NCBI GenBank assembly: GCA_037952775.1
Contig: JBANAY010000003.1
Span: 8,742,001-8,806,000 of the forward strand
Length of the DNA: 64,000 nt
Origin: Clonostachys chloroleuca
Lineage: Eukaryota; Ascomycota; Sordariomycetes; Hypocreales; Bionectriaceae
Direction of reading: 5' to 3'
The position numbers were made by a program, and so were the translations under genes. This document shows, in pieces, positions 34,205 to 46,200 of the stretch (position 1 is its first letter; each line of letters opens with the position of its first letter). The notes beneath the pieces were generated by a model that was not told where the DNA came from, did no database searches, and saw only the letters and a program-made list of their open reading frames with translations.

Positions 34205-35043
34205 TGCTTCCACTGATTTGGTCAAAAACTGGTTGGTTTCTCTCAATCAGCCCTGATAAAACTGTTGTGTGCTAACGGGCGTGATTCAGCTCCTGTCCGT
34301 GATGTCCCACGAGGTGTTGTGGTCGGACCTGAGTGGCTCAAACGGTATTATCTGAGTATGTAGGCGGGTATCTGGTGGAATCGGGGGACTTTCATTTCAA
34401 ATTTTGGTACGATAAGGAGGAAATCGGTGTTGTTTCTTCTTCTTTCCTTATTCGCACAGATTGCGACAACAAGCCGGCTATATCAATCTCTCAAGAAACA
34501 AATAAATCTAAAAATAACAGAACATTTTTCCATTCTCTTAATATAAGCGTACCTCTCCCTCCTGCCACATGGGAATGCTACAAATAAAAAGAGAGATATT
34601 TTTTCCATCCAAAACATTACTAACAAACATCTAAATGATACATCATCGAACTAAATGACCTTGATGCTTGAACTCGACCCAACCAATCAATCGTATTCTG
34701 GAATCAACGCAATGCGATCAAAGCCTTGGTCTTAGGGCTGAGAGGGGAGCATCCGATTCAACTGTATACAAGCTGATCATGTCTATTCGCAGCACCGTGC
34801 CGATGAGGATGCTACCTAATTGAAAACCTGTTCAGTGTTCGCGTGGCAAGACAAGGATTTTGCGGGTTTAATTCCGTCATCAGCTGTCAATTTGTAATCA
34901 ATAATTATCAATCCCCACCACTACGCCAAAGGTTGGGATTGTCTTATTACTCAAAAGTGCTCTCTTATCTTAACCGTGTGCCTGTTAAATTCCTGCAACA
35001 AATTGATTCCATCCCAAGAGACCTAGGCATATTCAGGTATAAA
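34205..35043. other. Intergenic
   Basis: No gene. Short open frames at 34333-34587 and 34843-35124 have no motif, although the latter overlaps exon 1 of the next gene. Confidence 0.45.
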
Positions 35044-37293
35044 ATGTCTGCACGTACACGCAACAAGGATCAGCCCAGGCCAAGGCGTACGAAAGGTGAG
35101 ATCCCACGCGCGAAACTTCACTGAGGGTGTGCTATCAATGCTGACTAAGATGCTAACAAGCATGCGATTTGTGTTTTGCTAAAAAAATCAAATGTGACAA
35201 ACGCGAGCCCCAATGCTCCAACTGCAGATTATACAATAAAGATTGCCATCGGACCATTACTCGGGGTGAGGCCAAGACCCCCGGTGGCCTATCCACAACT
35301 ACGACTGGAAAGTCTGGGCAGGGTTCAAGACTAGAGTCAGTCTTTCTGGTGCCGTATCCAGTGCGGGAACATTGATAACTAAAACATCGTCCAGGTCCAG
35401 TTCAAATTCCAGACAGCAAACGGCTCCAAGTCCAATTGATGATGTCGTTGAGCAATACGAGCCAGTGCCGGTTGAGACAACCACGCCGCCAGAAGGCAAC
35501 TCTACGGGCAGGGTCCCCGATGCCTACGGTGAAACTGTATCTCAGGGTTCCCGTTGGAAGTTTGATCCCACCAGCCCGAGCCTATATTTTGGACCATCAG
35601 ATGGTTCTCTAAGCCTCCCGCCACTCTCAGTATGCCACAGCCATCCAAAACTAAACCAAACAGGGTAGTTTAACCAAGCGTGTCAACAGGATCTTATGCC
35701 CGCTATTGACCATTTCTTCGAGGGTGTTAATACAGCCCTTCCCATCTTCAACCAGACTGCGTTCATGAAAATGGTCACACGCTGGTTCAGCAATCAGCCT
35801 AAGCGAGATAGGCTCTCATGGGCATCGATCCTAGTCGTCATGGCCCTCGGGCTACAATCCATGCCCGAGGGGAGCCAGAACACTCACCAAACCGCCACCG
35901 GAGAAACATGGCTGAGCTATTGCATGAGAAATGCACAATCTACCTTGCCCGAACTTATGTCCCGGGATGAAGACCTCGTTGGCCTTCAGGTGATAGTATC
36001 CCTGGCACTCCTATTCCAGGGCTCTGTTGATTTCAGACCATCCAGCGTTCTTCTTGGAATGGCGATCAGACTCACGCATAGGATGCAACTACACCAAAAA
36101 GACCCAGGCCGACACTATTCTGAAGGGGAGGCCCAACTAAGATCCAACGTTTTCTGGATCACATATCTTCTGGACAAGGTATGTTTTAAAGGGCTTGGGC
36201 GAAGGAAATAAAATCTCTAACATTCCTTAGGACATAAGCCTCCGGATGAAAACCCCCTCTCTCCTATCAGATGATGACATCAACCTCCCACTTCCAGACT
36301 GTGATTCATCTACAAACGGAGGCTTCATTCGTTCACTGCACGGGGATGCTTCCCTCAATATGCTCTATCATCGTGCCAGACTAGGTCAGATCGAGAGTAA
36401 AATCAACGCTCTCATCTGCTCAAATCATTACTTGGACTTTGACACTAGCACGAGGCGTGAGCGCGTGGCAAGCTTGGACGCGATGCTGGAGGAGTGGTAC
36501 TCCGAGATCCCGGCTGCCTTCAAGTCTGCTAATGCTTCCGGCTCTCTCAAGCCCGTAGATTTGGCCCAAGTCATGTATCTTCACCAAGTGTACTTGTTTT
36601 GCCAGATCTGTATACACGGGATATGGAGCGCCAAGTCGGAGTGGATGCGTAAAATCGGTTCATTCAGTAAGGCAGCAATCGAGGATATCATGGTGACAAT
36701 CCAAGGCCCGAGAGTCACCACATGTCTACAGTTGCAGGAGCCTCCCTCAATCGCGGGATGGAATGATTGTGTCTCTGCCACTCGGGAGACCATTCAATTA
36801 TTCCTGCAAGCACCTCTCGCAAGTTCCTCAGCATGGTATGTATTGTGGGCGAAGGTGTTTAGATACGGTATATATTCTGACATATATTCATGGTAGGCTA
36901 TGCACCTGTGCTCAATATTCAGGCATGATCATCCTTCTAGCCGACATAATCATTCATCCATCAATAGCAACCAAGTCTCAGGATTTGCGACTAGTCAAGG
37001 CCTCGAAGCAGAAATATGATCAGTTTCTAGGCGATTCTCCATCTCATCTACATGAATCCTTGAATCTGATAATAGATGACCTACTTCAACGTGCAGGTAG
37101 CTACCACGACGATGATAACATTGACTACTCGGGCAATGCATTCTCGTTAGAGATGGATTCGTCAGAAATGCTGCTCAGTAATAGTTTACCAGAACTCAGT
37201 TATGAGGATATCCAAGCCATGAATTTTGGCTTTCCTGGTTTCATGTCTCCTCAAATAAATGAGGAAAACATGTTTTTGGGGCTTGAGGGATAA
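35044..37293 (+). CDS. Zn2Cys6 transcription factor with fungal-specific domain (regulator 3)
   Basis: Six exons (35044-35095, 35161-35335, 35395-35629, 35690-36178, 36231-36835, 36897-37293), 650 residues. The zinc cluster is CX2CX6CX6CX2CX6C, with the first Cys just after the first intron (phase 1), a common position in fungi. A Ser/Thr/Pro-rich linker precedes the fungal-specific middle domain, which contains LVGLQVIVSLALLFQG and LRSNVFWITYLLDK. The acidic C-terminus (DDDNIDYSGNAF, ELSYEDIQ) may be an activation region. It lies tail to tail with the alcohol dehydrogenase at 37513 and may control that gene and its neighbours; it is less similar to regulators 1 and 2. Confidence 0.85.
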
Positions 37294-37512
37294 CTCTAGG
37301 GACTAAGAGCGATATCAAAAGGCAACACAAAATATAGAACCGCTATATCATGATTTCGGGCTGGGCCATTCAACATTTCGTCACGAAGATCATTTTTAGA
37401 ATATAAACGAGCTTCTTGTTTCATTTTTGTCGAATCTTTTTTGTTATAACCCCAATATAAATTAAAGAAGGGGCTATTTCAATCTCGACTACAAAGGCCG
37501 TTTTGTAGCATC

Positions 37513-38701
37513 TTAGTTGCTTCCATCATTGACCAAGACAAACCGATATCGTGGCTTTCCAGACTCCAAATCGCGAAGCGCTTGATTAGCTTCCGTCATC
37601 GGAATTGTCTGGACCCAAGGCTTAACATTCCTCTTCACGGCTAGATCCATCATTTCCTCCATTTCAGAAGGAGAGCCACAAATCGCACCGGCAATGTTCA
37701 GTTCTTTGTACAACAGCGTCAGCAAACTGAAGCTTGGGTGTTGGCCGCCCGGATCAGCACTAGAACCTCGATATTAGCTACCTCTCCAAAAGAAATAAGT
37801 GTGCGACCCTTACCCTAGTTGAATGATAGAACCTCCCGTTTTCAAAACAGTCATGTATTGGTCAATCGGCATGTTGCTCCCAGAGGATGTCACCAAGAGA
37901 AGGTCCAGTGTCCTTTCATTCTTCGATGCCCACTCAGGATCCTCCCCGGTTGCGATGAAAGCGTCCGCTCCAAGGGCAAGCGCATCATCACGTTTGGATA
38001 AACCCCTCGAGATGGCCACAACTCGATCTGCGTCGAGCGCCTTCGCAAACAGAATCCCAAAGTGTCCCAGTCCACCTATTCCGACAATCCCAACTGTCTT
38101 CCCAGGGCCGCATCTGTATTTTTTCAGGGAAGCATACAGCGTACTTCCAGCACACAGCATCGGGGCTACATGCTCAGAGGGCAAGCCGTCTGGGATCTTG
38201 ACGGCGAAACGGCTATCAGTCCGAACGTAGTTTCCAAACCCACCGAATGATCTGCCCTCGCCGTCCGGGTATGTGCCATTGAAAGTTGGCACGGCCCTGG
38301 GGCAGTAGTTGACCTTCCCTGAGGAGCATTCATAGCAGTCATCCCGGAAACAACTTCGAGCTTGCGGGCCAACACCAATGCGATCACCGACTTTGATGGA
38401 TTTAACAGCGCTGCCAACCCGAACGGCTTTCCCGACAACTTCATGTCCAACACAACAGGCTTAATTAAGTATTAGCGATGATGTTTTAGATTATTGAGAG
38501 CGAGATGGGAAGGAGCTCACGATATGTCGTTGGACCCCAGTCAGAACGGAGCACATGAACATCGGTACCGCAAATACCACAGTGGGTGACGCGGATATCG
38601 ATATCATGCTCGTTGAATGTTTTGGGCTCAAATTCTCCCCAGACCATCTTCCCTTCAGAGGCCTCTGCATCATGGCCTAGCCATCCTTCGAATTTGTACA
38701 T
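37513..38701 (-). CDS. Zinc-dependent alcohol dehydrogenase, NADP cinnamyl-alcohol type
   Basis: Three exons (38701-38521, 38459-37814, 37759-37513), 357 residues. The catalytic zinc ligands are Cys44 in CGICGTDVH and His66 in CCVGHE. The structural zinc site is C97-x4-C102-x2-C105-x7-C113, the variant spacing seen in fungal ADH6-like enzymes. The Rossmann motif GIVGIGGLGHFG binds the nucleotide. These enzymes reduce aldehydes to alcohols with NADPH, often aromatic or branched ones. The ATG at 38701 is the only one available; the frame stays open upstream without an ATG. A TATATAAAA-like box lies at about 38874-38882 on the coding strand. Confidence 0.87.
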
Positions 38702-39742
38702 CTTCGCTTTTGGAGGGAAGCTGGTGATAGATGATCCTAGCAACAAGATGTAGAATCAAACAAGATATTTTCCAACGCGCCTGATTTCCTCGTTGATCTG
38801 AACGCAATGTGTGAGACAAATCACTCAGTTATGATAACTTAATTCTAAACCTCTATCCAACCCAACCTGTCGGTTTTATATAGCTTTCGAAAGTGCCCTC
38901 CAGTCCACGGACTTTTGGCTGTCCACGGACAAACTTCTTGGCTGGATCGTACATCCCCCAATCGGGGATATGAAGAAGCTAAATCCAGCCCATTTGGGGA
39001 GCTATTATTTCATACAGCTGGTCCCTCAGCAGGGTAACATGCGCTAATGCAAGCTGCTTATGCTTCTGCCAAAGCGTGGAGCCATTTACCCCATTTTTCG
39101 AATTGCCACACGCTCTCGACAAGGAGATGTCAATTAATAAGGCATCGACGGCTTATCTCCGAGCCTCAAACAAAACGGGTTATCAATTCATGGAAGGTGA
39201 TTGTATCATCTTTAAATGGTGGGATCTTTGACAATATTGATTGTGGTAAGTTTGCCTGTATTAAAATTCAACAAGCGGGTGATCATGACGGATCGGACTG
39301 AAAGTTCAATATATGGCATGATGTATCTTAAATTTCGCAGCGCCGCTGGAGACCACGCTTTTCTACGTTCCTATATCTTCCCAAGATCGTTGCGACTGCT
39401 GGTTTTCCTCATATTCCAATTGGAACTAAGAAAAAAACCAAACACTTGAGCCAGAAGGGCACTCTTCCCCCAAGTTGTTGAAAGTGTAGTGTACGATCAA
39501 TACTCAGCCAGCGGTTGCATCAGCACAACTCTAGCGCCCCCTTTCATGCTACAGGCGTATTGATTTTCTCCATTTCATGACGAACTGGTTCCAGGTCCCA
39601 AATTCCCACGCGACCGTATAAAAGAAAGCCCCGGGAGACACCCGAAGAAGCCTGCCTTCCATTGGGCATTTTCTAGACAAGCGAACAGGTAAATCTTTCG
39701 CTGCAGCACTTAAAACACCCAGCGTGCGGACCATGTGCGAAA
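38702..39742. other. Intergenic
   Basis: Promoter of the alcohol dehydrogenase, then 3' side of the hydrolase at 39743. A CCCCAATCGGGG palindrome lies near 38957-38968. No credible gene. Confidence 0.45.
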
Positions 39743-40579
39743 TCATCGGCCATGGACTTGGTGGATGAATTGGCAGATGTGTTTCGATAACTCGGAAGGA
39801 CTATCAATTGGAGACAGATGGCCAGAACCCTCCAGCACCTCCAACTTTGCCCCTTGAATATTTTGGCAGACTTCCTTCTTTACCCTCTCCAGCGGTTCTA
39901 CAATGTCTTTGCCAGCTGCCACGACCAACACTGGGCACCGAATGCTGGTGGTGGCCGCAGTGATGTCCTCTCCCATTCCGTAAGTTGGCCATGCTTTCTT
40001 CGCCCACTCATTCCCTTGCAACATATCCGAGACTAGTGATTCAAGGACAGTCCCAGACGGCGATGACGCCGTGAGCACATTGAGGCCCACGAAGCTTGCC
40101 GAGGCTGCGTCGTCGTAGGCATGCAACTGTTGGTCGCGCATCTCTGGTGGTAGGCTCAAGGGCGTCGGAGGCGCCAGGCTAACAAGAACGATGCCCTTCA
40201 AACCAGGAAGTTCGCCTTCCCCTGCCAACAGCTGTGCTACTTTCGCCCCCATCGACAGGCCAACAAGTATATATTGTTGGAGTTTTAGGGAAGAAATGAC
40301 GTGTTTTACATCTAACGCGAGCCGTGACATTGAATAGGCGTCTGGATGAGGTGGCCCAACTGATTTGCCCCAACCGCGGAAATCAATCGCGACAGTGGGG
40401 TGCTGCAGCGATATCTGAGAATTGACCTGCGACCATGTCTCTGAGGAACCGCCCCAGTAGTGGAGGAATATGACTGTTTTTTGGGTTGATTGCCCTGTGG
40501 AAGTGGGCGGGCCGGAGACCAGGGCGTGAATCGTCGTCTCCGGCTCTGGCTGAAAGAGAACTGATTCTGGAAACGACAT
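39743..40579 (-). CDS. Alpha/beta hydrolase, small soluble type
   Basis: Single exon, 278 residues. HYWGGSSETW (40-49) is the oxyanion-hole turn, Ser109 in GLSMGAK the nucleophile, Asp225 in AAGKDIVEP the acid and His254 in GSGHLSP the base, all at normal spacing. There is no signal peptide. The fold includes esterases, haloperoxidase-like enzymes and C-C hydrolases; a precise reaction cannot be named. A TATATAAA-like box sits about 55 bases upstream of the ATG (40631-40640 on the complementary strand). It lies beside the alcohol dehydrogenase on the same strand, so the two could act on one substrate, which is inference. Confidence 0.85.
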   Translation of the reverse strand: MSFPESVLFQPEPETTIHALVSGPPTSTGQSTQKTVIFLHYWGGSSETWSQVNSQISLQHPTVAIDFRGWGKSVGPPHPDAYSMSRLALDVKHVISSLKLQQYILVGLSMGAKVAQLLAGEGELPGLKGIVLVSLAPPTPLSLPPEMRDQQLHAYDDAASASFVGLNVLTASSPSGTVLESLVSDMLQGNEWAKKAWPTYGMGEDITAATTSIRCPVLVVAAGKDIVEPLERVKKEVCQNIQGAKLEVLEGSGHLSPIDSPSELSKHICQFIHQVHGR

Positions 40580-41625
40580 TCTGCTTTAATTTATTGGAGA
40601 AATTGTAAGTTGGTGAGCGAGGGGAGAAGGTTTATATAGTTCTGACCGGTTAATCATCCGCTCCGAAATAAAGGAAACGAGAATGACTTGAAGCCGAAAA
40701 ACCGTCGATATGTTTTGTCATGATGATGGAGTTCGGCCTGGTTTATGTAATTAAACTGCTTTTACATCCGATGGTGCTCGGATACAAAAGCCGCTGCTGT
40801 ACAGAGTACTAATATACACACTACGAAAAAAAAAATAAGGCTAACACGTCGAACTGCCGGCGCTATCACAGGTAATTTGCATCACGTCGAAACAAAAATA
40901 ATTGGGCACGGCAGTGTCAACGGCACTTTGGCAGTATGTAGGTGCTGACTCAGAAGACATACGTGTACGGTACCCAAGCAAGTGGGCGACATAATGAAAC
41001 CAGCAACTCTGATGTACAACAAGGACTGGGTGTTATTGAATTAAGAATAAATACTACAACAGTGAGTGAAGAGTAAACTTATATACGGCCTTTTGTTCTA
41101 TATGGATGGCTTTCTGTTTATTTGTTCTTGTCTTAATGTTACTGTTGGCTACGGCGATATGGGGTTGGATGTCATATGTCATATACCTATGTCATATGCC
41201 CTTCCCAGACCTGCAAAGCGCCAAGTTACTACGTAGGGGCTGACGCAGAGAGTCATGCGGACGTGACGAGGTTTGAATTTTGGGATTGATGTGTGTCAGG
41301 CTTACTGCTTCTGCTTCGTTTATTTCTTCTGGGCTGTCCCACAAGGCTCAATCCGCTATCTTTTTCATTGAGTTTAGAGGTGCTAAAAATAAAAATACTA
41401 TAATCCTCCGGAGGATCAAGCGCAGCAGACCAAAGTCCTCTTTGGCGGCTCAGCCACTAACGAACAGCGCCATTTATCCTCTGCGAGGCGCCCTTGCGCA
41501 CTGTGGCTCCTCCCAATTCTTCGTTGTGCATCACCCAACCTCCGACATTGAAAAGGCCCGGCCATCATCGACACATCATTCGCTCAGATTCTAGCATCGT
41601 GTACGAGTAGTCACTGCCGGTCACG
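40580..41625. other. Intergenic, divergent promoters
   Basis: No gene. An A10 tract lies near 40826 and a short tandem of TGTCATAT occurs at about 41169-41198. Confidence 0.5.
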
Positions 41626-43122
41626 ATGATAGGCACCAGCCGAGCGGAGCTGTACTTCATCCGCGTCTCCATCGTCGTCTTCCGCTACACGCCCGTGTTA
41701 TGTGCCTTCGCTCTCCTCCTGCTCTACCTTTCCAGCATCAACTCACCATGGAAGATCTTTGCCACGGTCATATTGACCCTATCCCTGGCTGCAGAGGGCC
41801 TCTTCTACCTTCTGGCTTGGCGGCCAGCCCAGGCTCGCCTACGCCTCAAAGCCGTGTATCCCCCTCCGTTAACGTCACCTGAGCGGAGGGCGCTGTTTGA
41901 GAAGTGCATAGAGAACATGCAGTCGCCTGAACGATATCTCCAAGGTTGGTTCCTCGGCGCAGATCTACAGGACATCCGGCGAGAAAACTTGAGAGAGTTC
42001 ATAATGTGGGCCTTTTTTGATCGCGAGGAGACGGATTTCAGCGACTGGAGCGTATCTGAGGAGCAGGACATGGACTACTTCATCCATCTGATTGAGGAGC
42101 GGCTGGGAAAGACCATTGAGCCAGGTCGTACCCCGGTCAAGAGTCTTCGCCTCAACATTGACGGCATCCACACAACCTACCGAAGTCTTGCTTGGTACAT
42201 TGTTATTTTCTTCGTGGACCACTTCACACACGTCGCGCTTTGGTTTTATGGCTTCCAGTACTTTACTGCTGAATCAAACCGCGACGTCTTTCCCCCGAGG
42301 CCGCAAAGATTTCTCACAGCTCACCAGTCAGAGGCTCCCGGGCTCAGTTATTGGTACTCTCCGCAAAAGGATGTCGATGACACCAATGTGCCGATTATAT
42401 TCTTCCACGGTATTGGTGTAGGCCTCTTGACATATATCCGGTTCTTGGCTGGCCTGAAGAAGAGCAACCGGGCAGGTATCATTGCCATCGAAACTCTACC
42501 TATCTCATTCCGCCTGACCTCTTCCCCTCTGGACAGGGTAGAGTTTCTGCGCCAATTCAATCTCGTACTCGATCACCACAACTGGGACACGTTTGCTATC
42601 GCGACCCATTCCTACGGCTCGGTCCAGGCTGCCCACATACTCCACTCGCCGAGCATGCGATCTAGGGTCAGTGCTATTGCGATGATCGACCCTGTAACCA
42701 TCATGCTTCACCTGCCTCCCGTGGCTTACAATTTCACTCGCCGCCTCCCTACTCGCGCAAATGAGTGGCAACTATGGTACTTTGCGAGCACAGATCCAGG
42801 TGTCGCTCATTGTCTCGGCCGGCACCTGTTCTGGCGGGACAACATCATTTGGAAGGATGACCTGGTCCAAAGGCGAGGATCAGACGGAAGCAGGATTGGA
42901 AATAGACGGGTGGCCGTCATACTCTCGGGTCAAGATATCATTGTTGATGTTCCCAGCGTGGCCAAGTATCTCGAATCGAGGGGCCAGGATGTATTAGACG
43001 TGAACGGCGACGGCAAAGTTCTTGTGAAGGTGTTCCCAGAGCTTGACCATGCGCAGGTATTTGACTATCATGCGGCATGCAATGAAGCGATCGACATTGT
43101 CACGTCGTGTTGCGACGCATAG
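41626..43122 (+). CDS. Membrane-anchored alpha/beta hydrolase
   Basis: Single exon, 498 residues. Two hydrophobic segments at the N-terminus (about 12-37 and 44-64) and one near 188-210 suggest anchoring in a membrane. The C-terminal ~260 residues form an alpha/beta hydrolase fold: FFHGIGVG (259-266) as oxyanion turn, Ser329 in ATHSYGSVQ as nucleophile, an acidic SGQDIIVD and a His in ELDHAQVF. The Ser motif is xHSxG rather than strict GxSxG. The overall layout resembles uncharacterised fungal membrane hydrolases; lipid substrates are plausible. It converges on the large NACHT-ankyrin gene with only 177 bases between stops. Confidence 0.8.
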   Translation: MIGTSRAELYFIRVSIVVFRYTPVLCAFALLLLYLSSINSPWKIFATVILTLSLAAEGLFYLLAWRPAQARLRLKAVYPPPLTSPERRALFEKCIENMQSPERYLQGWFLGADLQDIRRENLREFIMWAFFDREETDFSDWSVSEEQDMDYFIHLIEERLGKTIEPGRTPVKSLRLNIDGIHTTYRSLAWYIVIFFVDHFTHVALWFYGFQYFTAESNRDVFPPRPQRFLTAHQSEAPGLSYWYSPQKDVDDTNVPIIFFHGIGVGLLTYIRFLAGLKKSNRAGIIAIETLPISFRLTSSPLDRVEFLRQFNLVLDHHNWDTFAIATHSYGSVQAAHILHSPSMRSRVSAIAMIDPVTIMLHLPPVAYNFTRRLPTRANEWQLWYFASTDPGVAHCLGRHLFWRDNIIWKDDLVQRRGSDGSRIGNRRVAVILSGQDIIVDVPSVAKYLESRGQDVLDVNGDGKVLVKVFPELDHAQVFDYHAACNEAIDIVTSCCDA

Positions 43123-43299
43123 AGTGTATTTTCAAGATGACTTGTTACGTCGGTTTGCGCAATAGACTTGGCGGGTGTAGATTTTAGATGGTTTTACACG
43201 AAGTTTCAATCATCAGTCACATAGATTTCATGAAGACTACCTAAATAAAGATATTGGTATCAATAAGCAAAATCAAAAGTGTGCAAACTTCAACAACCT

Positions 43300-46200
43300 T
43301 TAGTTCCTCTTCTCAAACAAAGCCAAAACATCCTGGTTCCCACAAGCTGCCGCGACGTCAATGGGCGTCTGCTGGGCATCATCCTCAAGCATCGGATCCA
43401 ACCCCAAACTCAGCAACTCTTTGAATCGCCCAACGTCCCCAGGAGCCGCAACATGCAATAGGCCCTGACCTTTACCGTTCCTTACAGAAAAGTCCGCGCC
43501 CAGGTTCTGAAATAATTGAAGCGCACCATCTTCCGAATGCTCACGTTGAGGCTTGCTGAACAATCCGCCAGAGCCACCACCGAACAAACCTCCCAACATT
43601 TTCTTAGGGCGCTTGCTAAAGGCGAACAATGGGGTCTCTCGATCCGAATTACGTGCATTGATGTCCACACCACGCCTCGCTAAATCATGGAAGAGATTTC
43701 GCAACTCGGGTGTGTCGAGGCCTGTCGCGAGGAGATGCAGCATATTGTCTCCGCGCTTTGTAACGAGGAGTGCATCAGCTCCAGCGGACAGGAGCGTTTC
43801 TGCTGTGTCAGTGTACCGTCTGAAAGCAGCAAGGCGGACTGCGTTATGAAGAGGTGTATGTCCCGCGTTGTCAGATTGCAAGGCTAGGTGTGGAGCCTTG
43901 TCTAGAATATGGCCAAGTGTAAGTTTGGGTGTTTCTATGTAGACATCGCGATCGACCAGATAATGTAGGATATTCCGTCCAAAGTTGTCCCGAGCCTCAA
44001 GCGTAGCTCCGAGAGAAACAAGTTTCTGAAAGCGAGTTAGTTTATCGCCACCTTCCTCATCCGCGGTGGTGATTTCGTCGGGGTTATTCTGGCAGGCCAA
44101 ATGGAGAAGCGTCCGGCCTTGGGCATCTTGGCGATTGATCTCCAATCCTTCAATGTCAAGCAGAATGTTCGGTGGTTCGCCGCGTCGCATCAGCTCGTGC
44201 AACACCGTGCGTTCTTCATATCCTTCAGGGACACTTGGTGAGGCCGTACCCCTATGGGCGGGATCCGTTTTGTTCTCATTGCCATGGTTGGAATACGGGG
44301 GCGTGGCTTTGACGAGGAATCTTGCGAATGGATCCGCTCCATACTTCAATAACATCTGCACAATCTCTGTCATTCTTTGGTACTCGCCAGAATGAGGTTG
44401 TCTCGAAAAGCCTTTCAGTTTTAAACAAGCATAGTATATCGGTAGATCCTCAGTTGATCCCTGTGGTTCGGTCCTTTTCCCAAACAAACCTGACCCCGGG
44501 ACCTGCGGGGGCTGGTCTATTCGTTTTGTGTTGGGATCAAAACCCGCCTTCAGAAACGCCTCGACGGCATCAACCTTCGGCTGTTCTATTGCCGCGAAGA
44601 CGGCCCTGGTAGAAAGCTTCGCCCCTCGCACCATGAGAGCCTTTAGAAGGCTGATGTCCTTGTTTGCGTAGGAAAGGCAGCTGTTGCCAACATTATCAAA
44701 CGCATTGACATCCGCACCCCATTCGAGCAAAGTTCTGACGACATGTTTCTGAAAGAGCCCAGGGCGAGTAGATATTTCCTCAAGGGCCAGTAGTAGCGGG
44801 GTCTGGCCTTTGAAATTCCGGATTTCTATATTCGCACCAGCCTTGAGTAAGTAAGGAAGCGCTTGAAAAGTCTGCCACCAGGCTTGGCCATGCGCGACCT
44901 GATGGAGTGCTGAATTGGTTGAAAGCGTGCTGGACTCAAATTCATTGATGTCGACTCGAAAATGTTCAACCAAAAGTTGAACAACGGCCATGTTGGGCAG
45001 TTTTCGTGACACCGCCTGAACTAGAAATGCTGCCCCTGCCTTTGCGATCTCATTGTTCCCCTCAGACCAAAGACCGGGACGTGTCTTGTCTCCAAAGGCA
45101 TGCCACTGGCCGCCAACTAATCTTGAGGTGATTTCAATATCACCAACCGTTTTGACGAGGGAAGAAAATCCATTCTTAACCAGAACAGAAAAATTGCAGT
45201 CAACAGTCCCTTCAGAGATAGTAAGGAAATCAGCCTTTCTCCTGGCCAATTCATTCACGGCCTGGTATTGTCTCTGATGCATCAATTTTTTGAAGAGCTC
45301 CTGGTTGCTTTCCCCAGGTTTTGCGCCTTCCAACAGCGTTGTTTCTGCTTCAGAGATATTACTATCCTCAGAGTTGGCAGTCTCCACGATGCCTTCCAGC
45401 TCTGATCCGCCCCTATATCTCTTCAAGGCGTCCGAAAAGCATCTGGCGGTGTACGCTTTCTGGTCTCCCAGAGCCTCATCGATGAAGCCTTGGAGGAACA
45501 GAAGTAGGCCAGCGGATTCGCTAAGAAGCATATCCAAGATCTCCTCCAGTCTGGCTGTCACTCCTACCCCCATATCTGAAGTGAATCTGGAGGATCCGTC
45601 TGCCGGGCGCGCGGTATCTTCCAACTTGACCGGGTTGGTGTATGGTACCGGACTGGGACTTGCAAGAGCTCTGGATACCCTGCTGAAAATACTCGTTGAT
45701 GTTGAAGTATCTCTTCCTGTAAATGGCGACGCTCCAAACAAGGAAGTACCTTTCAATGGACCGCTATGTCTTGACCAAAGCGCATTCTCATCTTCGAAAC
45801 CAGCACACCCCTTCAATGCATGCTCGTTTACTTCAGCACCACTTTCAACGAGGAGCGCTACAGTTTCAGGTTGCCCCGACCGGCACGCGTAAAAAAGAGG
45901 AGTTATATAATCAAACTCCCTAGCTTTAGCATTCACGCCGACGAGGGACGAGGATGAAGGGTCCAGGGCACTCTGCCCCAATTTTGATTGGAGAGCACGA
46001 AGGAGAAGCCCTACTGTGTTGCTTTGCCTGGCACGGCATGCCAAGTGAAGTGCCGTCAAGCCTTCGTGCGTAGCCAGTGTAGGATCTGCCCCGGCTTCAA
46101 GCAGCTTTGCTGTATTTGAAACACTGCCAGCTGCAGCCAGGTGAAGCGACGTGATTCCGTCCTCGTCGGAACTGTCAATCTCTTGGGTTTTGGAAATCAC

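Noticed and set aside
41169..41198. TGTCATAT tandem copies
   Set aside because: Only three imperfect units in an intergenic spacer; not a meaningful repeat array or CRISPR.
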